Made by a program: the position numbers and the translations under genes
Notes under the pieces: model-generated
Told to the model about the DNA's origin: nothing
The model's input: only the letters and a program-made list of their open reading frames with translations
Databases searched by the model: none
From: Flavisphingopyxis soli
Lineage (GTDB): Bacteria; Pseudomonadota; Alphaproteobacteria; Sphingomonadales; Sphingomonadaceae
Direction: 5' to 3'
Length of the DNA: 64,000 nt
Assembly (NCBI RefSeq): GCF_007995095.1
Contig: NZ_VOPY01000002.1
Location: 558,001 to 622,000, forward strand
In this document: in pieces, positions 1-10,065 of the stretch
Position numbering within the stretch: position 1 is the stretch's first letter
Layout of the letters: the number at the start of each line of letters is the position of its first letter

Positions 1-867
1 TTCGTCACCTGGCTCAATTATCGCAACCCCTATCTGTCGCCGTTCCAGGAGATGCAGCGCTGGAAGCATCACCCCGCGATTGCCGAGATCCTCGCGGGCG
101 GAAAACGCGTGTCGTACGGCGCGCGCGCAATCAACGACGGCGGCTTCCAGTCGGTCCCGCATCTCGTCTTTCCCGGCGGCGCGTTGATCGGCTGCAGCGC
201 AGGTTTCCTCAACGTGCCGCGGATCAAGGGCACGCATACCGCGATGAAGACGGGCATGATGGCCGCCGAGGCCGCGTTCGATGCGATCGCCGCAACCCGC
301 GCCAACGACACGCTCGATGCGTATCAGAGCGCCTATGAGGTGAGCTGGGTCGCCAAGGAACTGAGCAAGGTTCGCAACGTCGTGCCGCTGGTCAAGAAGT
401 TCGGCGACCTGATCGGGTCGATGCTCGCCGGTATCACGATGTGGGCCGAACATCTTGGGCTGCGCATGCCCTTCACGATGAAGCACCATCCCGATCACGC
501 CAGCCTGTGGCGCAAGGACCTGGTCACGCCGATCGACTATCCCAAGCCCGACGGCGTGCTCAGCTTCGATCGCCTGTCGTCGGTCTTCCTGTCGAACACC
601 AATCACGAGGAGGACCAGCCGGTCCATCTCCACCTCGCCGATCCCGACCGGCCGATCGCGTACAATCTGCCGCATTACGACGAACCGGCACGGCTTTACT
701 GCCCGGCAGGCGTTTACGAGGTGATCGACGAGGGCAACGGGCCGCGCTTCCAGATCAACGCGCAGAACTGCGTCCACTGCAAGACGTGCGACATCAAGGA
801 CCCGACGCAGAACATCAACTGGGTCACGCCCGAGGGCGGTGGTGGCCCCAATTATCCCAATATGTGA
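1..867 (+). CDS. Electron transfer flavoprotein-ubiquinone oxidoreductase, C-terminal part
   Basis: The gene enters from the left edge in frame 1, so about 288 C-terminal residues are visible of a family of roughly 550. ETF-QO passes electrons from ETF to ubiquinone at the inner membrane, using FAD and one 4Fe-4S cluster. The fragment begins with the family motif YLSPFQE followed by QRWKHHP. It carries four cluster cysteines near the end: one in LYCPAGVYE (about 700) and three in CVHCKTC, followed by DPTQNINWVTP. The FAD-binding N-terminus lies outside the window. ispE starts 19 bases after the stop. Identification is firm; only completeness is unknown. Confidence 0.95.
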   Translation, partial: FVTWLNYRNPYLSPFQEMQRWKHHPAIAEILAGGKRVSYGARAINDGGFQSVPHLVFPGGALIGCSAGFLNVPRIKGTHTAMKTGMMAAEAAFDAIAATRANDTLDAYQSAYEVSWVAKELSKVRNVVPLVKKFGDLIGSMLAGITMWAEHLGLRMPFTMKHHPDHASLWRKDLVTPIDYPKPDGVLSFDRLSSVFLSNTNHEEDQPVHLHLADPDRPIAYNLPHYDEPARLYCPAGVYEVIDEGNGPRFQINAQNCVHCKTCDIKDPTQNINWVTPEGGGGPNYPNM

Positions 868-886
868 GTCCCCGTCGGTGACCGCG

Positions 887-1714
887 ATGCGCGAGCCTGC
901 GCCCGCCAAGCTCAACCTTGCGCTGCATGTCCGCGAGCGGCGCGCCGACGGCTATCACGCGCTCGAAACGCTGTTCGCCTTTGTCGACCAGGGCGATGTC
1001 GTTTCGGTCGCGCCAGGCGATGGCCTCTCGCTGGCGCTGACGGGACCGTTTGCATGCGACCTTGGCAGCGGCGACGACAATCTCGTGCTGCGGGCCGCGC
1101 GCCTGCTGCAATCGCAGGCTGGTATCGCGAAGGGCGCGGCACTGACGCTCGACAAGCGCCTGCCGGTCGCCTCGGGGATCGGTGGCGGCTCGGCCGATGC
1201 CGCCGCTACGCTGCGGCTGCTCGACCGCTTCTGGGGTCTCGATCTGGGCATCGAAGGTCTGATGCCGATCGCGGCCGCGCTGGGCTCGGACGTTCCCGCA
1301 TGCCTCCTTGGCCGGACCGCGATCGGGACGGGCAGGGGAGAGCATCTGGTGCCGATCGCCAACGACCTCGCCGGGACGCCCGTGCTCATTGCCAATCCGG
1401 GCGTCGCGCTGTCGACCGCAGCGGTCTTCGCGCAATGGGACGGCGTCGATCGTGGGGCGCTGGCGGCAGGCGAGGTCAGCGACATTATCGCACATGGCCG
1501 CAATGATCTCACCACCCCGGCACAGGAACTAACGCGCGATATCAATCGCTTGCTCGATGCTCTGATCGGCAGCGGCGCATCCTTCGCCAGGATGTCGGGA
1601 TCGGGCGCGACATGTTTCGCGCTCTACGAAAGCGATGTTTTGCGCGATCGAGCATCCAGAGCGATGTCCCAAGACCATCCACACTATTGGACGATGGCTT
1701 GCCGCCTGACCTGA
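887..1714 (+). CDS. ispE: 4-diphosphocytidyl-2-C-methyl-D-erythritol kinase
   Basis: GHMP-superfamily kinase of the MEP isoprenoid pathway; it phosphorylates CDP-methylerythritol in the cytoplasm. The 275-residue protein opens with the family start AKLNLALHV. It has the ATP-binding glycine loop PVASGIGGGSADAA and the C-terminal motif MSGSGATCFAL. The reading frame extends back to a GTG at 839, inside the ETF-QO gene. The ATG at 887 gives the usual family N-terminus and was chosen; a GTG at 878 is possible. Length agrees with E. coli IspE (283). Confidence 0.95.
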   Translation: MREPAPAKLNLALHVRERRADGYHALETLFAFVDQGDVVSVAPGDGLSLALTGPFACDLGSGDDNLVLRAARLLQSQAGIAKGAALTLDKRLPVASGIGGGSADAAATLRLLDRFWGLDLGIEGLMPIAAALGSDVPACLLGRTAIGTGRGEHLVPIANDLAGTPVLIANPGVALSTAAVFAQWDGVDRGALAAGEVSDIIAHGRNDLTTPAQELTRDINRLLDALIGSGASFARMSGSGATCFALYESDVLRDRASRAMSQDHPHYWTMACRLT

Positions 1715-1734
1715 AGCGCGGCAAAGTGCCGACC

Positions 1735-2145
1735 ATGCGCACGATCCTCATCCTTTCGGCAGCGGTCCTGTCGCTTTATGCACTGTCGGCCTGCCAATCG
1801 CAGGACGAGGCATTGATCGACGATGCGGAAGGCGCGGCGAACAGCGTTGCCAAGGTCTCGTGCGCGCTCGGCGATGAACAGCAGTTCACCGACAGCTGCA
1901 CGCTCCAGCGGCTCGTGGGCTCGGACCGCACGACGATCGTGCTGGGCCGCGGCGATGTCGGCTTTCGCCGCTTCGTCATGACCGCCGACGGACGCGGACT
2001 GATCACCGCCGACGGCGCCGAACCGGCGCGGGTGTCGATCGTCGGCGATGCCGAGGTCGAAGTCGCGGTCGGCGGCGATCGCTATCGCCTGCCCGCAACA
2101 ATCCAGGGCGCCGCCCCCGTTCCCGCCAAGACCGAGGCCCCATGA
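1735..2145 (+). CDS. Predicted lipoprotein of unknown function
   Basis: 136-residue protein with a lipoprotein signal: MRTI, a hydrophobic stretch, then the lipobox LSAC with the acylated cysteine near residue 20. The rest is a small polar domain with two further cysteines (SCALGDE, SCTLQR) that could form a disulfide in the periplasm. The frame is open further upstream, to 1612 inside ispE, but only the ATG at 1735 places a signal sequence at the N-terminus. Its stop overlaps the next start as ATGA at 2142, so it is probably co-transcribed with the NAD(P)HX repair gene. I do not recognise a named family. Confidence 0.8.
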   Translation: MRTILILSAAVLSLYALSACQSQDEALIDDAEGAANSVAKVSCALGDEQQFTDSCTLQRLVGSDRTTIVLGRGDVGFRRFVMTADGRGLITADGAEPARVSIVGDAEVEVAVGGDRYRLPATIQGAAPVPAKTEAP

Positions 2146-3536
2146 TCGGCCCGCCAACCGGCGCAATCCTGACCGCCGCGCAGACGCGCGACGCCGAAGC
2201 CGCGGCGATCGAGGCTGGCGCAACGATCGCAAGCCTGATGGAGCGTGCCGGCGCCGCGGTTGCCGAAACCGCCCTGCGGATGGCGGCCGGACGCCCGGTC
2301 CTCATCCTCGTCGGGCCGGGCAACAATGGCGGCGACGGCTATGTTGCCGCGCGCCTGCTCGCCGAACAGGGCGTAGCGGTCCGCATCGCGGCGCTCGGTG
2401 AACCCAAGAGCGACGGTGCCATCGCCGCGGCGCGGCGGTGGTCGGGGGATGTCGAAACGCTGTCGCCCGAGACCAGGCCTGCCGCGCTGATCGTCGACGG
2501 CCTGTTCGGTACCGGGCTGGCGCGCCCGCTCGATGACGCGCTGACGGCTATCGTCACCCGCCTCGTCGGTGCCGCGCAGCACAGCCTCGCGATCGACCTT
2601 CCGAGCGGACTTGCAAGTGACGACGGACGCTGCCTTGGTGACGTTGCTCGGTTCGACGTGACGCTTGCGCTCGGCGCGATCAAGCCCGCCCATCTGCTGT
2701 TGCCCGGCGCGGCGCACTGCGGACGTGTCCTGCTCGCCGATATCGGCCTGTCGGCTGCGGGCGATGTCTCGGTCCTTGAGCGGCCTCAGCTCGTCGCGCC
2801 CGCGCCCGATGCGCATAAATATTCGCGCGGCATGGTCGCGGTGGTCGGCGGCGCGATGGCGGGCGCAGCTTTGCTCGCGGCCGAGGCGGCGATGCATGGC
2901 GGGGCGGGCTATGTCGCGCTGCTCGGCGGCAAGAGCCCGGGCGGACCGCATGCCCTCGTCCGACGACGCTGCGACGCCGAGACCCTGTCGGACGAGCGGA
3001 TCGGAGCCGTCGTGATTGGCTGCGGCCTCGGTCGTGACGAGACGGCGCGCGAACGTCTCTCGCTCGCTCTCGCCGCCGACCAGCCGATCGTCATCGACGG
3101 CGATGCACTAACGCTGATCGCTGAAAACGGTATGGTGCAGGTGGCAGAGATGTCCTCACCGCGCATCCTCACGCCGCATGCGGGCGAATTCGACCGGCTG
3201 TTCGGCACATCGGACGCCAGCAAGATCGAGCGGACGGTTACGGCAGCTAGGCAGAGCGGCGCGGTCGTGGTGCACAAGGGCGCCGACACGGTGATCGCAG
3301 CGCCCGATGGCCGGGTCCGCGTCGCACGCCCCGGATCACCGTGGCTTTCGACTGCAGGCACCGGCGATGTCCTCGCCGGCGTCATCGGCGCGCGGCTCGC
3401 TGCATCGGACGATACCTTCGCTGCTGCGTGCGAAGGAGTCTGGCTCCACGGTGAGGCAGCATCGCTATCTGGGCCCGCTTTTATCGCCGACGCGCTTGCG
3501 CCGCGGCTCGGGGCTGCTATCGCCCGCTGCCTGTGA
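2142..3536 (+). CDS. nnr: Bifunctional NAD(P)HX epimerase / ADP-dependent NAD(P)HX dehydratase
   Basis: Metabolite-repair enzyme that converts hydrated NADH and NADPH back to the active cofactors. The 464-residue protein has the two expected halves. The N-terminal YjeF_N epimerase domain carries GPGNNGGDGY (residues 58-67). The C-terminal ribokinase-like dehydratase domain carries the anion-hole motif AGTGDVLAG (about 405-413). Length fits bacterial fusions. It overlaps the preceding lipoprotein (ATGA) and the following methyltransferase (GTGA), so the three form a translationally coupled operon. Confidence 0.95.
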   Translation: MIGPPTGAILTAAQTRDAEAAAIEAGATIASLMERAGAAVAETALRMAAGRPVLILVGPGNNGGDGYVAARLLAEQGVAVRIAALGEPKSDGAIAAARRWSGDVETLSPETRPAALIVDGLFGTGLARPLDDALTAIVTRLVGAAQHSLAIDLPSGLASDDGRCLGDVARFDVTLALGAIKPAHLLLPGAAHCGRVLLADIGLSAAGDVSVLERPQLVAPAPDAHKYSRGMVAVVGGAMAGAALLAAEAAMHGGAGYVALLGGKSPGGPHALVRRRCDAETLSDERIGAVVIGCGLGRDETARERLSLALAADQPIVIDGDALTLIAENGMVQVAEMSSPRILTPHAGEFDRLFGTSDASKIERTVTAARQSGAVVVHKGADTVIAAPDGRVRVARPGSPWLSTAGTGDVLAGVIGARLAASDDTFAAACEGVWLHGEAASLSGPAFIADALAPRLGAAIARCL

Positions 3537-4744
3537 CCGATTTCCCCACATCCGATGGCACCATCATCCGCATTGCCGCACGCGGCGACGGCGTCACCGC
3601 CGACGGACGCTATGCCGCGCTCGCCGCACCGGGCGATCTGTTGCGCGCCGACGGAACAATCGCGCCGGGTCCGCACCATGTCGATCCGCCCTGCCGCCAT
3701 TTTCCCGAATGCGGCGGCTGCCAGCTTCAGCATTTGTCCGACGACGCCTATGCCGACTACGTCCGCGACCGCGTCATCGGCGCGCTCGAAGCGCAAGGCA
3801 TCGCTGCCGAGCATGTTGCGCCTGCGCATATCTCGCCGCCGCGAACCCGCCGCCGTGCGACGCTGACCGCGCTGCGATCGGGCAACGGCGTCACGATCGG
3901 CTTTCACGCGGCACGCAGCCGCCAGGTCGTCGACATGAAGCAATGCGAGGTGCTCCATCCGGCACTCTTCGCGCTTGTGGCGCCGCTGCGCCGACTGCTC
4001 GCCTCGTGCCTGCCCAAGCGCGCAGTCGGGCAGGTGTCGATGACGCTCGCCGACCAGGGCGTCGACATGCTGATCGAGGGGATCAAGCTCGACGGGCTCG
4101 CGGCGATCGAGGCAATCGGGGCCTTTGCCGCCGAGCATGCGCTCGCGCGACTGATGATCAACCAGGGTGACGGGCCCGAAACGCACTGGGCGCCCGATCC
4201 CGCGACGATCAGCTTCGGTGGGGTTGCAGTCTCGCTTCCGCCCAATGCCTTCCTCCAGGCAACCGCCGATGGCGAACAGGCGCTGCTAGCCGCTGTCACC
4301 GCTGCCGTCGGCGATGCCGCGACGGTCGCCGACCTGTTCGCTGGGCTCGGCACCTTTACCCTCCCACTGGCGTTGCGCGCCAAGGTCTATGCCGGCGAGG
4401 CGGGCCGGGATGCAGTGATGGCGCTCAAGGGTGCAGCCAATGCGACGCAGCGCCAGGTTTTCGTCGAACATCGCGATCTCTATCGCCGTCCGCTAACGAC
4501 CGCCGAACTCTCGCGCTTCGGCGCGGTCGTGCTCGATCCGCCGCGTGCGGGCGCGCAGGACCAGGTCGCCGAGATCGCCGCCGCAACGACGCCGCGCATC
4601 GCCTATGTCAGTTGCAACCCGTCGAGCTTTGCGCGCGATGCCGCGGTGCTCGTCGCGGGCGGCTATCGGCTGACGACGATCCAGCCGGTCGGCCAGTTCC
4701 GCTGGTCGACGCACATCGAACTTGCGGCGCGTTTCGAACGCTAG
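3533..4744 (+). CDS. TrmA/RlmD-family RNA 5-methyluridine methyltransferase with Fe-S cluster
   Basis: SAM-dependent uracil-C5 RNA methyltransferase, 403 residues. Cysteines 54, 60 and 63 (CRHFPECGGCQLQH), plus the later Cys in MKQCEVLHP, form the 4Fe-4S binding set of this family. The Rossmann motif DLFAGLGTFTLPL and the catalytic nucleophile in YVSCNPSSF are present. No N-terminal TRAM domain is obvious. A GTG start in GTGA overlap with nnr gives the correct N-terminus. Whether the target is 23S U1939, U747 or tRNA cannot be decided from sequence, so no symbol is given. Its stop shares 4 bp with the convergent MAPEG gene. Confidence 0.9.
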   Translation: MTDFPTSDGTIIRIAARGDGVTADGRYAALAAPGDLLRADGTIAPGPHHVDPPCRHFPECGGCQLQHLSDDAYADYVRDRVIGALEAQGIAAEHVAPAHISPPRTRRRATLTALRSGNGVTIGFHAARSRQVVDMKQCEVLHPALFALVAPLRRLLASCLPKRAVGQVSMTLADQGVDMLIEGIKLDGLAAIEAIGAFAAEHALARLMINQGDGPETHWAPDPATISFGGVAVSLPPNAFLQATADGEQALLAAVTAAVGDAATVADLFAGLGTFTLPLALRAKVYAGEAGRDAVMALKGAANATQRQVFVEHRDLYRRPLTTAELSRFGAVVLDPPRAGAQDQVAEIAAATTPRIAYVSCNPSSFARDAAVLVAGGYRLTTIQPVGQFRWSTHIELAARFER

Positions 4745-5169
4745 AAAACCGCGAGTGCCGCCGCGATGGTGAGTGCAATCAGGACCAGGCTCGACAGCGC
4801 GAAGATCGCGAAGCGGATCGCGATGCGATTGACCGTTACCTGCACGAGGCTGTGAACGACGCGCAACGCGACGTAGCTCCAGGCCAAAGCGACCGCCAAC
4901 GGGCTGGCAGCGCCGACCAGCGCGAGCGTGATCGCGATCGCGTAGAACAGCGTCGGCTGTTCCATCAGATGGTTGTAATTATGCGCTTTCCACTGGATTT
5001 GCGGCGGCAGGACCTGGTCGAGATCGCTGCCCTTGCCGCCGACCAGATTCTTGACGTCGATCTTGGCCCGCTGCATCGCGGGAATGCGCGTCACGTACAT
5101 CCACAACCAGATAATCATCGACCACATGACCAGTGCGACGACCGGCCCCAACATTGCCTGCATAACCAT
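4741..5169 (-). CDS. MAPEG family membrane protein
   Basis: 142-residue integral membrane protein with about four hydrophobic segments: an N-terminal helix (PVVALVMWSMIIWLWMYV), two central helices and a C-terminal helix. The polar stretch NYNHLMEQPTLFYA is the conserved motif of MAPEG proteins (membrane-associated eicosanoid/glutathione metabolism). Glutathione-linked activity is the family expectation; the substrate is unknown. The start ATG is preceded by an AGGGGA ribosome site. The gene converges on the RNA methyltransferase, and both stop codons lie in one CTAG. Confidence 0.85.
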   Translation of the reverse strand: MVMQAMLGPVVALVMWSMIIWLWMYVTRIPAMQRAKIDVKNLVGGKGSDLDQVLPPQIQWKAHNYNHLMEQPTLFYAIAITLALVGAASPLAVALAWSYVALRVVHSLVQVTVNRIAIRFAIFALSSLVLIALTIAAALAVF

Positions 5170-5242
5170 AGTTTTCCCCTCCTGATGTCAGGGGGAGAGC
5201 GTGGGTCAGGCGTTATCGCTTGTCAATCGCCGCCAATCGGCT

Positions 5243-6436
5243 TCAGCCCGCAGGGAACAACGCGGTGACGGTGGCGCCCTGTGCTGGGCGCTGGTCGCCA
5301 AGATAGAGGCTCGCCATCGGCTCGTCCGAGACGGTGTAGCCGACATCGCTGCCGAAGCCGTTGAACTTGGTCCGCATCGCGCAGCCATAGGCCCCGAGCA
5401 TGCCGATCTCGATATAATCGCCCGCCTTGACGTCGGCGGGGAGATAGAACGGCCCCGCCATGTGGTCGAGATCGTCGCAGGTCGGCCCGTAGAAGCTGAA
5501 CGCCTGTTCCTCGCCTTCGGCCTCGCGGAGCAATTCGACGGGAAAACGCCAGCCGACATGCGCCGCATCGAACAGCGCGCCATAGGCGCCGTCGTTGATA
5601 TAAAGCTCGTCGCCGCGGCGCTTTTCGACGCGCACGATCAGCGAGCTGTACTCGGCGCACAAGGCGCGACCCGGCTCACACCACAGTTCGGCCGAATAGC
5701 TGATCGGCAGGTCCTCATAGGTGCGGTCGATCGCGGCGAAATAATCGGCCAGCGGAGGAGGTTCCATGCCCGGATAGGTCGAGGGGAAACCGCCGCCGAC
5801 ATCGATGATGTCGACCGTGACCGATGCCTCGACGATCGCCGCACGGACGCGCTCTAGTGCCTGGACGTACGCGTGCGGGCTCATCGCCTGGCTGCCAACG
5901 TGGAAGCAGATGCCGAGCGCATCGGCCGCCTGGCGCGTCGCCATCAGCAGTTCCTTGACCTCGTCGGCTTCGGCCCCGAACTTCGCCGCGAGAGACAGCT
6001 GCGCAAGATCGGACGAAACGCGCAGGCGCACGCACAGATTGAGGTCTTGGGCCCCGCCCGTCGCACGGACGATCTTGTCGAGCTCGTCGAGCGTATCGAG
6101 CGAAAAGGTTCGCACGCCGTATTTGAAATAGGCTTCGTGGACGGCTTCCTCGGCCTTGACCGGGTGCATGAAGCACAAGGTCGCCTCGGGCAGCGTACGC
6201 GCGACGAGCCGGACCTCGGCAATCGAGGCGACGTCGTAATGCGTGATGCCGCTATCCCACAGGATCGCCAGCAGGTCGGGCGACGGGTTCGCCTTGACCG
6301 CGTAAAGCGACTTGCCGGGAAAATTCTCGACAAAATAGCGGGCCGCACGCCGGGCGGCGTGAGGACGGACGAGCGTGACCGGCTCGACCGGGCGAAGGTC
6401 GGAAACTAGACCTTTGGCGCTGTGATGGCTGTGCAA
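5243..6436 (-). CDS. Ornithine/lysine decarboxylase, group IV (fold III, alanine-racemase-like)
   Basis: PLP enzyme that makes putrescine (or cadaverine). The 397-residue protein has the PLP lysine in YAVKANP (K48), a glycine loop GGGFPSTYPG, CEPGRALCAE for phosphate binding, and the catalytic cysteine region FYGPTCDDLD. It continues with GAYG, as in eukaryotic-type ornithine decarboxylases. The only in-frame start upstream of the conserved region is TTG at 6436, preceded by a G-rich stretch. A good sigma70-type promoter lies about 80 bases upstream. It lies beside the carboxynorspermidine genes on the same strand, so it probably supplies the diamine for them. Confidence 0.9.
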   Translation of the reverse strand: MHSHHSAKGLVSDLRPVEPVTLVRPHAARRAARYFVENFPGKSLYAVKANPSPDLLAILWDSGITHYDVASIAEVRLVARTLPEATLCFMHPVKAEEAVHEAYFKYGVRTFSLDTLDELDKIVRATGGAQDLNLCVRLRVSSDLAQLSLAAKFGAEADEVKELLMATRQAADALGICFHVGSQAMSPHAYVQALERVRAAIVEASVTVDIIDVGGGFPSTYPGMEPPPLADYFAAIDRTYEDLPISYSAELWCEPGRALCAEYSSLIVRVEKRRGDELYINDGAYGALFDAAHVGWRFPVELLREAEGEEQAFSFYGPTCDDLDHMAGPFYLPADVKAGDYIEIGMLGAYGCAMRTKFNGFGSDVGYTVSDEPMASLYLGDQRPAQGATVTALFPAG

Positions 6437-6517
6437 TTCAAGAGACCCCCAGAAACTAGGTAAAACGACAAGGCTGCCTTGCGGTTATTGGGAGTCCCCA
6501 TGGGGCAGCGGACCGCG

Positions 6518-6546
6518 CATATATGGGTGGGGGGACCGAGTGTAAA
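6518..6546 (-). promoter_or_regulatory. Candidate sigma70-type promoter for the ornithine decarboxylase gene
   Basis: Read on the minus strand, TTTACA (6546-6541) is separated by exactly 17 bases from TATATG (6523-6518). That matches 5 of 6 and 4 of 6 consensus positions. Transcription would start near 6511, leaving a leader of about 75 nt before the TTG start. The leader contains a short ATG frame (from 6501) that runs across the decarboxylase start. Confidence 0.45.
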
Positions 6547-6589
6547 GGCCAGTCTCCCCCTTTTTTGCCCAAAGATCGATCAGCGGAGG

Positions 6590-7762
6590 TCAGGACAGGC
6601 GCGATTTGAAGTCGTCATAGCCGAAACTGCGGATTTGCGTGAGTTCGTCGGTTTCGCTGTCCCATAGCCAGATGTCGGGCAAAGGCACGCCGTTGAAGGT
6701 GTTGGTCTTGACCATCGAATAATGCGCCTGGTCGAGGAAAGCGAAGCGCCGCCCGATCTCGGGCACGCCGCCGAAGCGGTAATCGCCGATGACGTCGCCC
6801 GCGAGACACGACGGCCCCCCGATCCGCGTCGCGACGCCGCCATCCTCCTCGCCGAGCATCGCCGGGCGATAGGGTGCTTCGATGACGTCGGGCATGTGGC
6901 ACGTCGCGCTGATGTCGGCGATCGCCACGGGGCCGTCATTGTCGTGCACGTCAAGGATTTCGCCGACCAGTATACCTGCGTCGAGCGCGACCGCCTCGCC
7001 GGGCTCGATATAGATCTGGCAGCCCGTTTCCTCGGCCATTTCGGCGAGGAATTCGACCAAGGCCTCGCGATCGTAATCGGCGCGCGTGATGTGGTGGCCG
7101 CCGCCGACGTTGATCCAGTCGAGATGATCGAAATAAGGTTCAAGCTCGCCCTTCACATGCTCCCAGGTTTCCATCAGCGGGTCGAAGCACTGTTCGCACA
7201 GATTGTGGAAATGGATGCCACGAACCATCTCGACATGCTCGTCGGTCAGCTGCGAGATCGGAAAGCCGAGCCGCGATCCCGGCGCGCTGGGATCGTAGCG
7301 TGGCACCTCGCCGAGCGGGATTTCGGGGTTGATCCTGAGGCCCAGATCGAAATCCTCGCCGCCCGACTTCATCCGCTCGATGATCGGTGAGAGGCGCTCG
7401 AGCTGATCGGGCGAGTTGAAAATGACGTGATCGCTGACCGCGCAGATCACCGGCAGGTCCTCGATCTTGTAGGCGGGGCTATAGGTCGCGACCTCGCCAT
7501 CGTAATATTCGCGCCCCAACAGCGCCTCGTTGAGGCCAGAGGCGCAGACACCGTCGAGATATTGGCCGATCGTGTCGGCGAGCGACCACATCGAAAATGC
7601 CTTGAGTGCAGACAGCACCTTGGCCCCCGACCGATCGCCGATATCGCGCAGCACCGCGCAATTGGCGCGGATCTTCGCGGCATCGACGACGAACGACGGC
7701 GACGGCACGCGGCTAAGGTCGAATTGGGTGAAGGCGCCCGGATCGCCGGCCTTGGTTTCCAT
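6590..7762 (-). CDS. nspC: Carboxynorspermidine/carboxyspermidine decarboxylase
   Basis: Fold-III PLP decarboxylase that removes the carboxylate from carboxy(nor)spermidine to give (nor)spermidine. The 390-residue product has the PLP lysine in SALKAFS (K54), HFHNLCE, the glycine loop NVGGGHHI, the phosphate-binding IEPGEA and the late motif SATCHMPDVIE typical of NspC. The frame is open to 7909, but that extension is arginine-rich and runs into the upstream gene. ATG 7762 sits 26 bases after the dehydrogenase stop. In alphaproteobacteria this pair normally makes spermidine from putrescine. Confidence 0.93.
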   Translation of the reverse strand: METKAGDPGAFTQFDLSRVPSPSFVVDAAKIRANCAVLRDIGDRSGAKVLSALKAFSMWSLADTIGQYLDGVCASGLNEALLGREYYDGEVATYSPAYKIEDLPVICAVSDHVIFNSPDQLERLSPIIERMKSGGEDFDLGLRINPEIPLGEVPRYDPSAPGSRLGFPISQLTDEHVEMVRGIHFHNLCEQCFDPLMETWEHVKGELEPYFDHLDWINVGGGHHITRADYDREALVEFLAEMAEETGCQIYIEPGEAVALDAGILVGEILDVHDNDGPVAIADISATCHMPDVIEAPYRPAMLGEEDGGVATRIGGPSCLAGDVIGDYRFGGVPEIGRRFAFLDQAHYSMVKTNTFNGVPLPDIWLWDSETDELTQIRSFGYDDFKSRLS

Positions 7763-7788
7763 ATCCCTGTCGTCCTTGCTTGCCGCGA

Positions 7789-8994
<1,206 letters not shown>

Positions 8995-9040
8995 ATCTGC
9001 CTCCTGTTCAATGCTTCGTTGCCGCCTATAGGGGGACGTG

Positions 9041-10036
9041 ATGACAGAACAAAGCCCAGCCGATCTTGTTTCCCCGCTTCGCGTGCCATCGCGCGCCGGT
9101 GTCGAGCGCGCCGCCGCCAAGATCGCGGCGATCCTGCCGCCGACGCCGTTGCTGCCGCTCGCTATCGATGGCGTCACGATCTGGTGCAAGGCCGAGGGTC
9201 TGCAACCGATCGGCGCGTTCAAGATTCGCGGCGCCTGGCACCGGCTGACCGACCTGTCCGATGACGAGCGCGCGCGCGGCGTCGTCGCTTTTTCGAGCGG
9301 CAACCATGCGCAGGGCGTCGCCTGGGCGGCGCGACGTCTTGGCGTTGCCGCGACGATCGTCATGCCCGCCGACGCCCCGCAGGCGAAAATGCAGGCGACC
9401 AAGGATCTCGGCGCGACCGTCGTGACCTATGACCGCCGCAACGAATCGCGTGAAGATATCGCCGCTGCACTGGCGAGCGAAAGCGGCGCAACCGTCGTGC
9501 CGAGTTTCGACGATCCGTGGGTTGTCGAAGGGCAGGGGAGCCTCGGCATCGAAGCGGCAGCGCAACTCGCCGCGCAGGCCAATGGCGCGACCTTCGATCA
9601 TATCGTCGCCTGTTGCGGCGGTGGCGGGCTGGCGAGCGGGACCGCGCTCGGTCTGCCCGGCGCCGCGGTCACGATCGTCGAACCCGATGGCTGGGACGAC
9701 ATGGGCATTTCGTTGCGCGGTGGCACAATCGTTCCCGTTGCGCCCGATGCGCCCGAGACACTGTGCGACGCGCTGCAGACGCCGCGCGTCTCGCCGCTGA
9801 CCTTCGACATCCTGCGCGCGCGCCACGCACAGGCGGTATCGGTCAGCGATGCCGAAGCGCAGGCGGCGATGCGGCTGGCGTTCGAGCGGCTGCAGCTCGT
9901 CCTCGAACCCGGCGGTGCTGTCGCGCTGGCGGCGGTCATGACGGGCAAGGCTTCGAACGGTCGCCACACGCTCGTCACGCTATCGGGCGGCAATGTCGAT
10001 CGGCTCGTCTTTTGTGCGGCCCTATCCGACCGATAG
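9041..10036 (+). CDS. Threonine/serine dehydratase-like PLP enzyme (fold II)
   Basis: 331-residue tryptophan-synthase-beta-fold protein. The PLP lysine is in IGAFKIRGA (K61), SSGNHAQG binds the carboxylate, and the glycine loop CCGGGGLASG holds the phosphate. There is no C-terminal ACT domain, so this is the short, catabolic or serine-racemase-like form and not feedback-regulated IlvA. The ATG at 9041 follows GGGGGA directly; a GTG at 9038 is an in-frame alternative. It is divergent from the carboxynorspermidine dehydrogenase, 46 bases away. Whether it deaminates threonine, serine or hydroxyaspartate is not decided by the sequence. Confidence 0.85.
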   Translation: MTEQSPADLVSPLRVPSRAGVERAAAKIAAILPPTPLLPLAIDGVTIWCKAEGLQPIGAFKIRGAWHRLTDLSDDERARGVVAFSSGNHAQGVAWAARRLGVAATIVMPADAPQAKMQATKDLGATVVTYDRRNESREDIAAALASESGATVVPSFDDPWVVEGQGSLGIEAAAQLAAQANGATFDHIVACCGGGGLASGTALGLPGAAVTIVEPDGWDDMGISLRGGTIVPVAPDAPETLCDALQTPRVSPLTFDILRARHAQAVSVSDAEAQAAMRLAFERLQLVLEPGGAVALAAVMTGKASNGRHTLVTLSGGNVDRLVFCAALSDR

Positions 10037-10065
10037 GTGCAACCCGATCGTCAACTGTGCGTTGA

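Noticed and set aside
2909-4186. 425-codon minus-strand frame over nnr and the RNA methyltransferase
   Set aside because: It lies opposite two genes with conserved motifs and shows no domain or ribosome site of its own.
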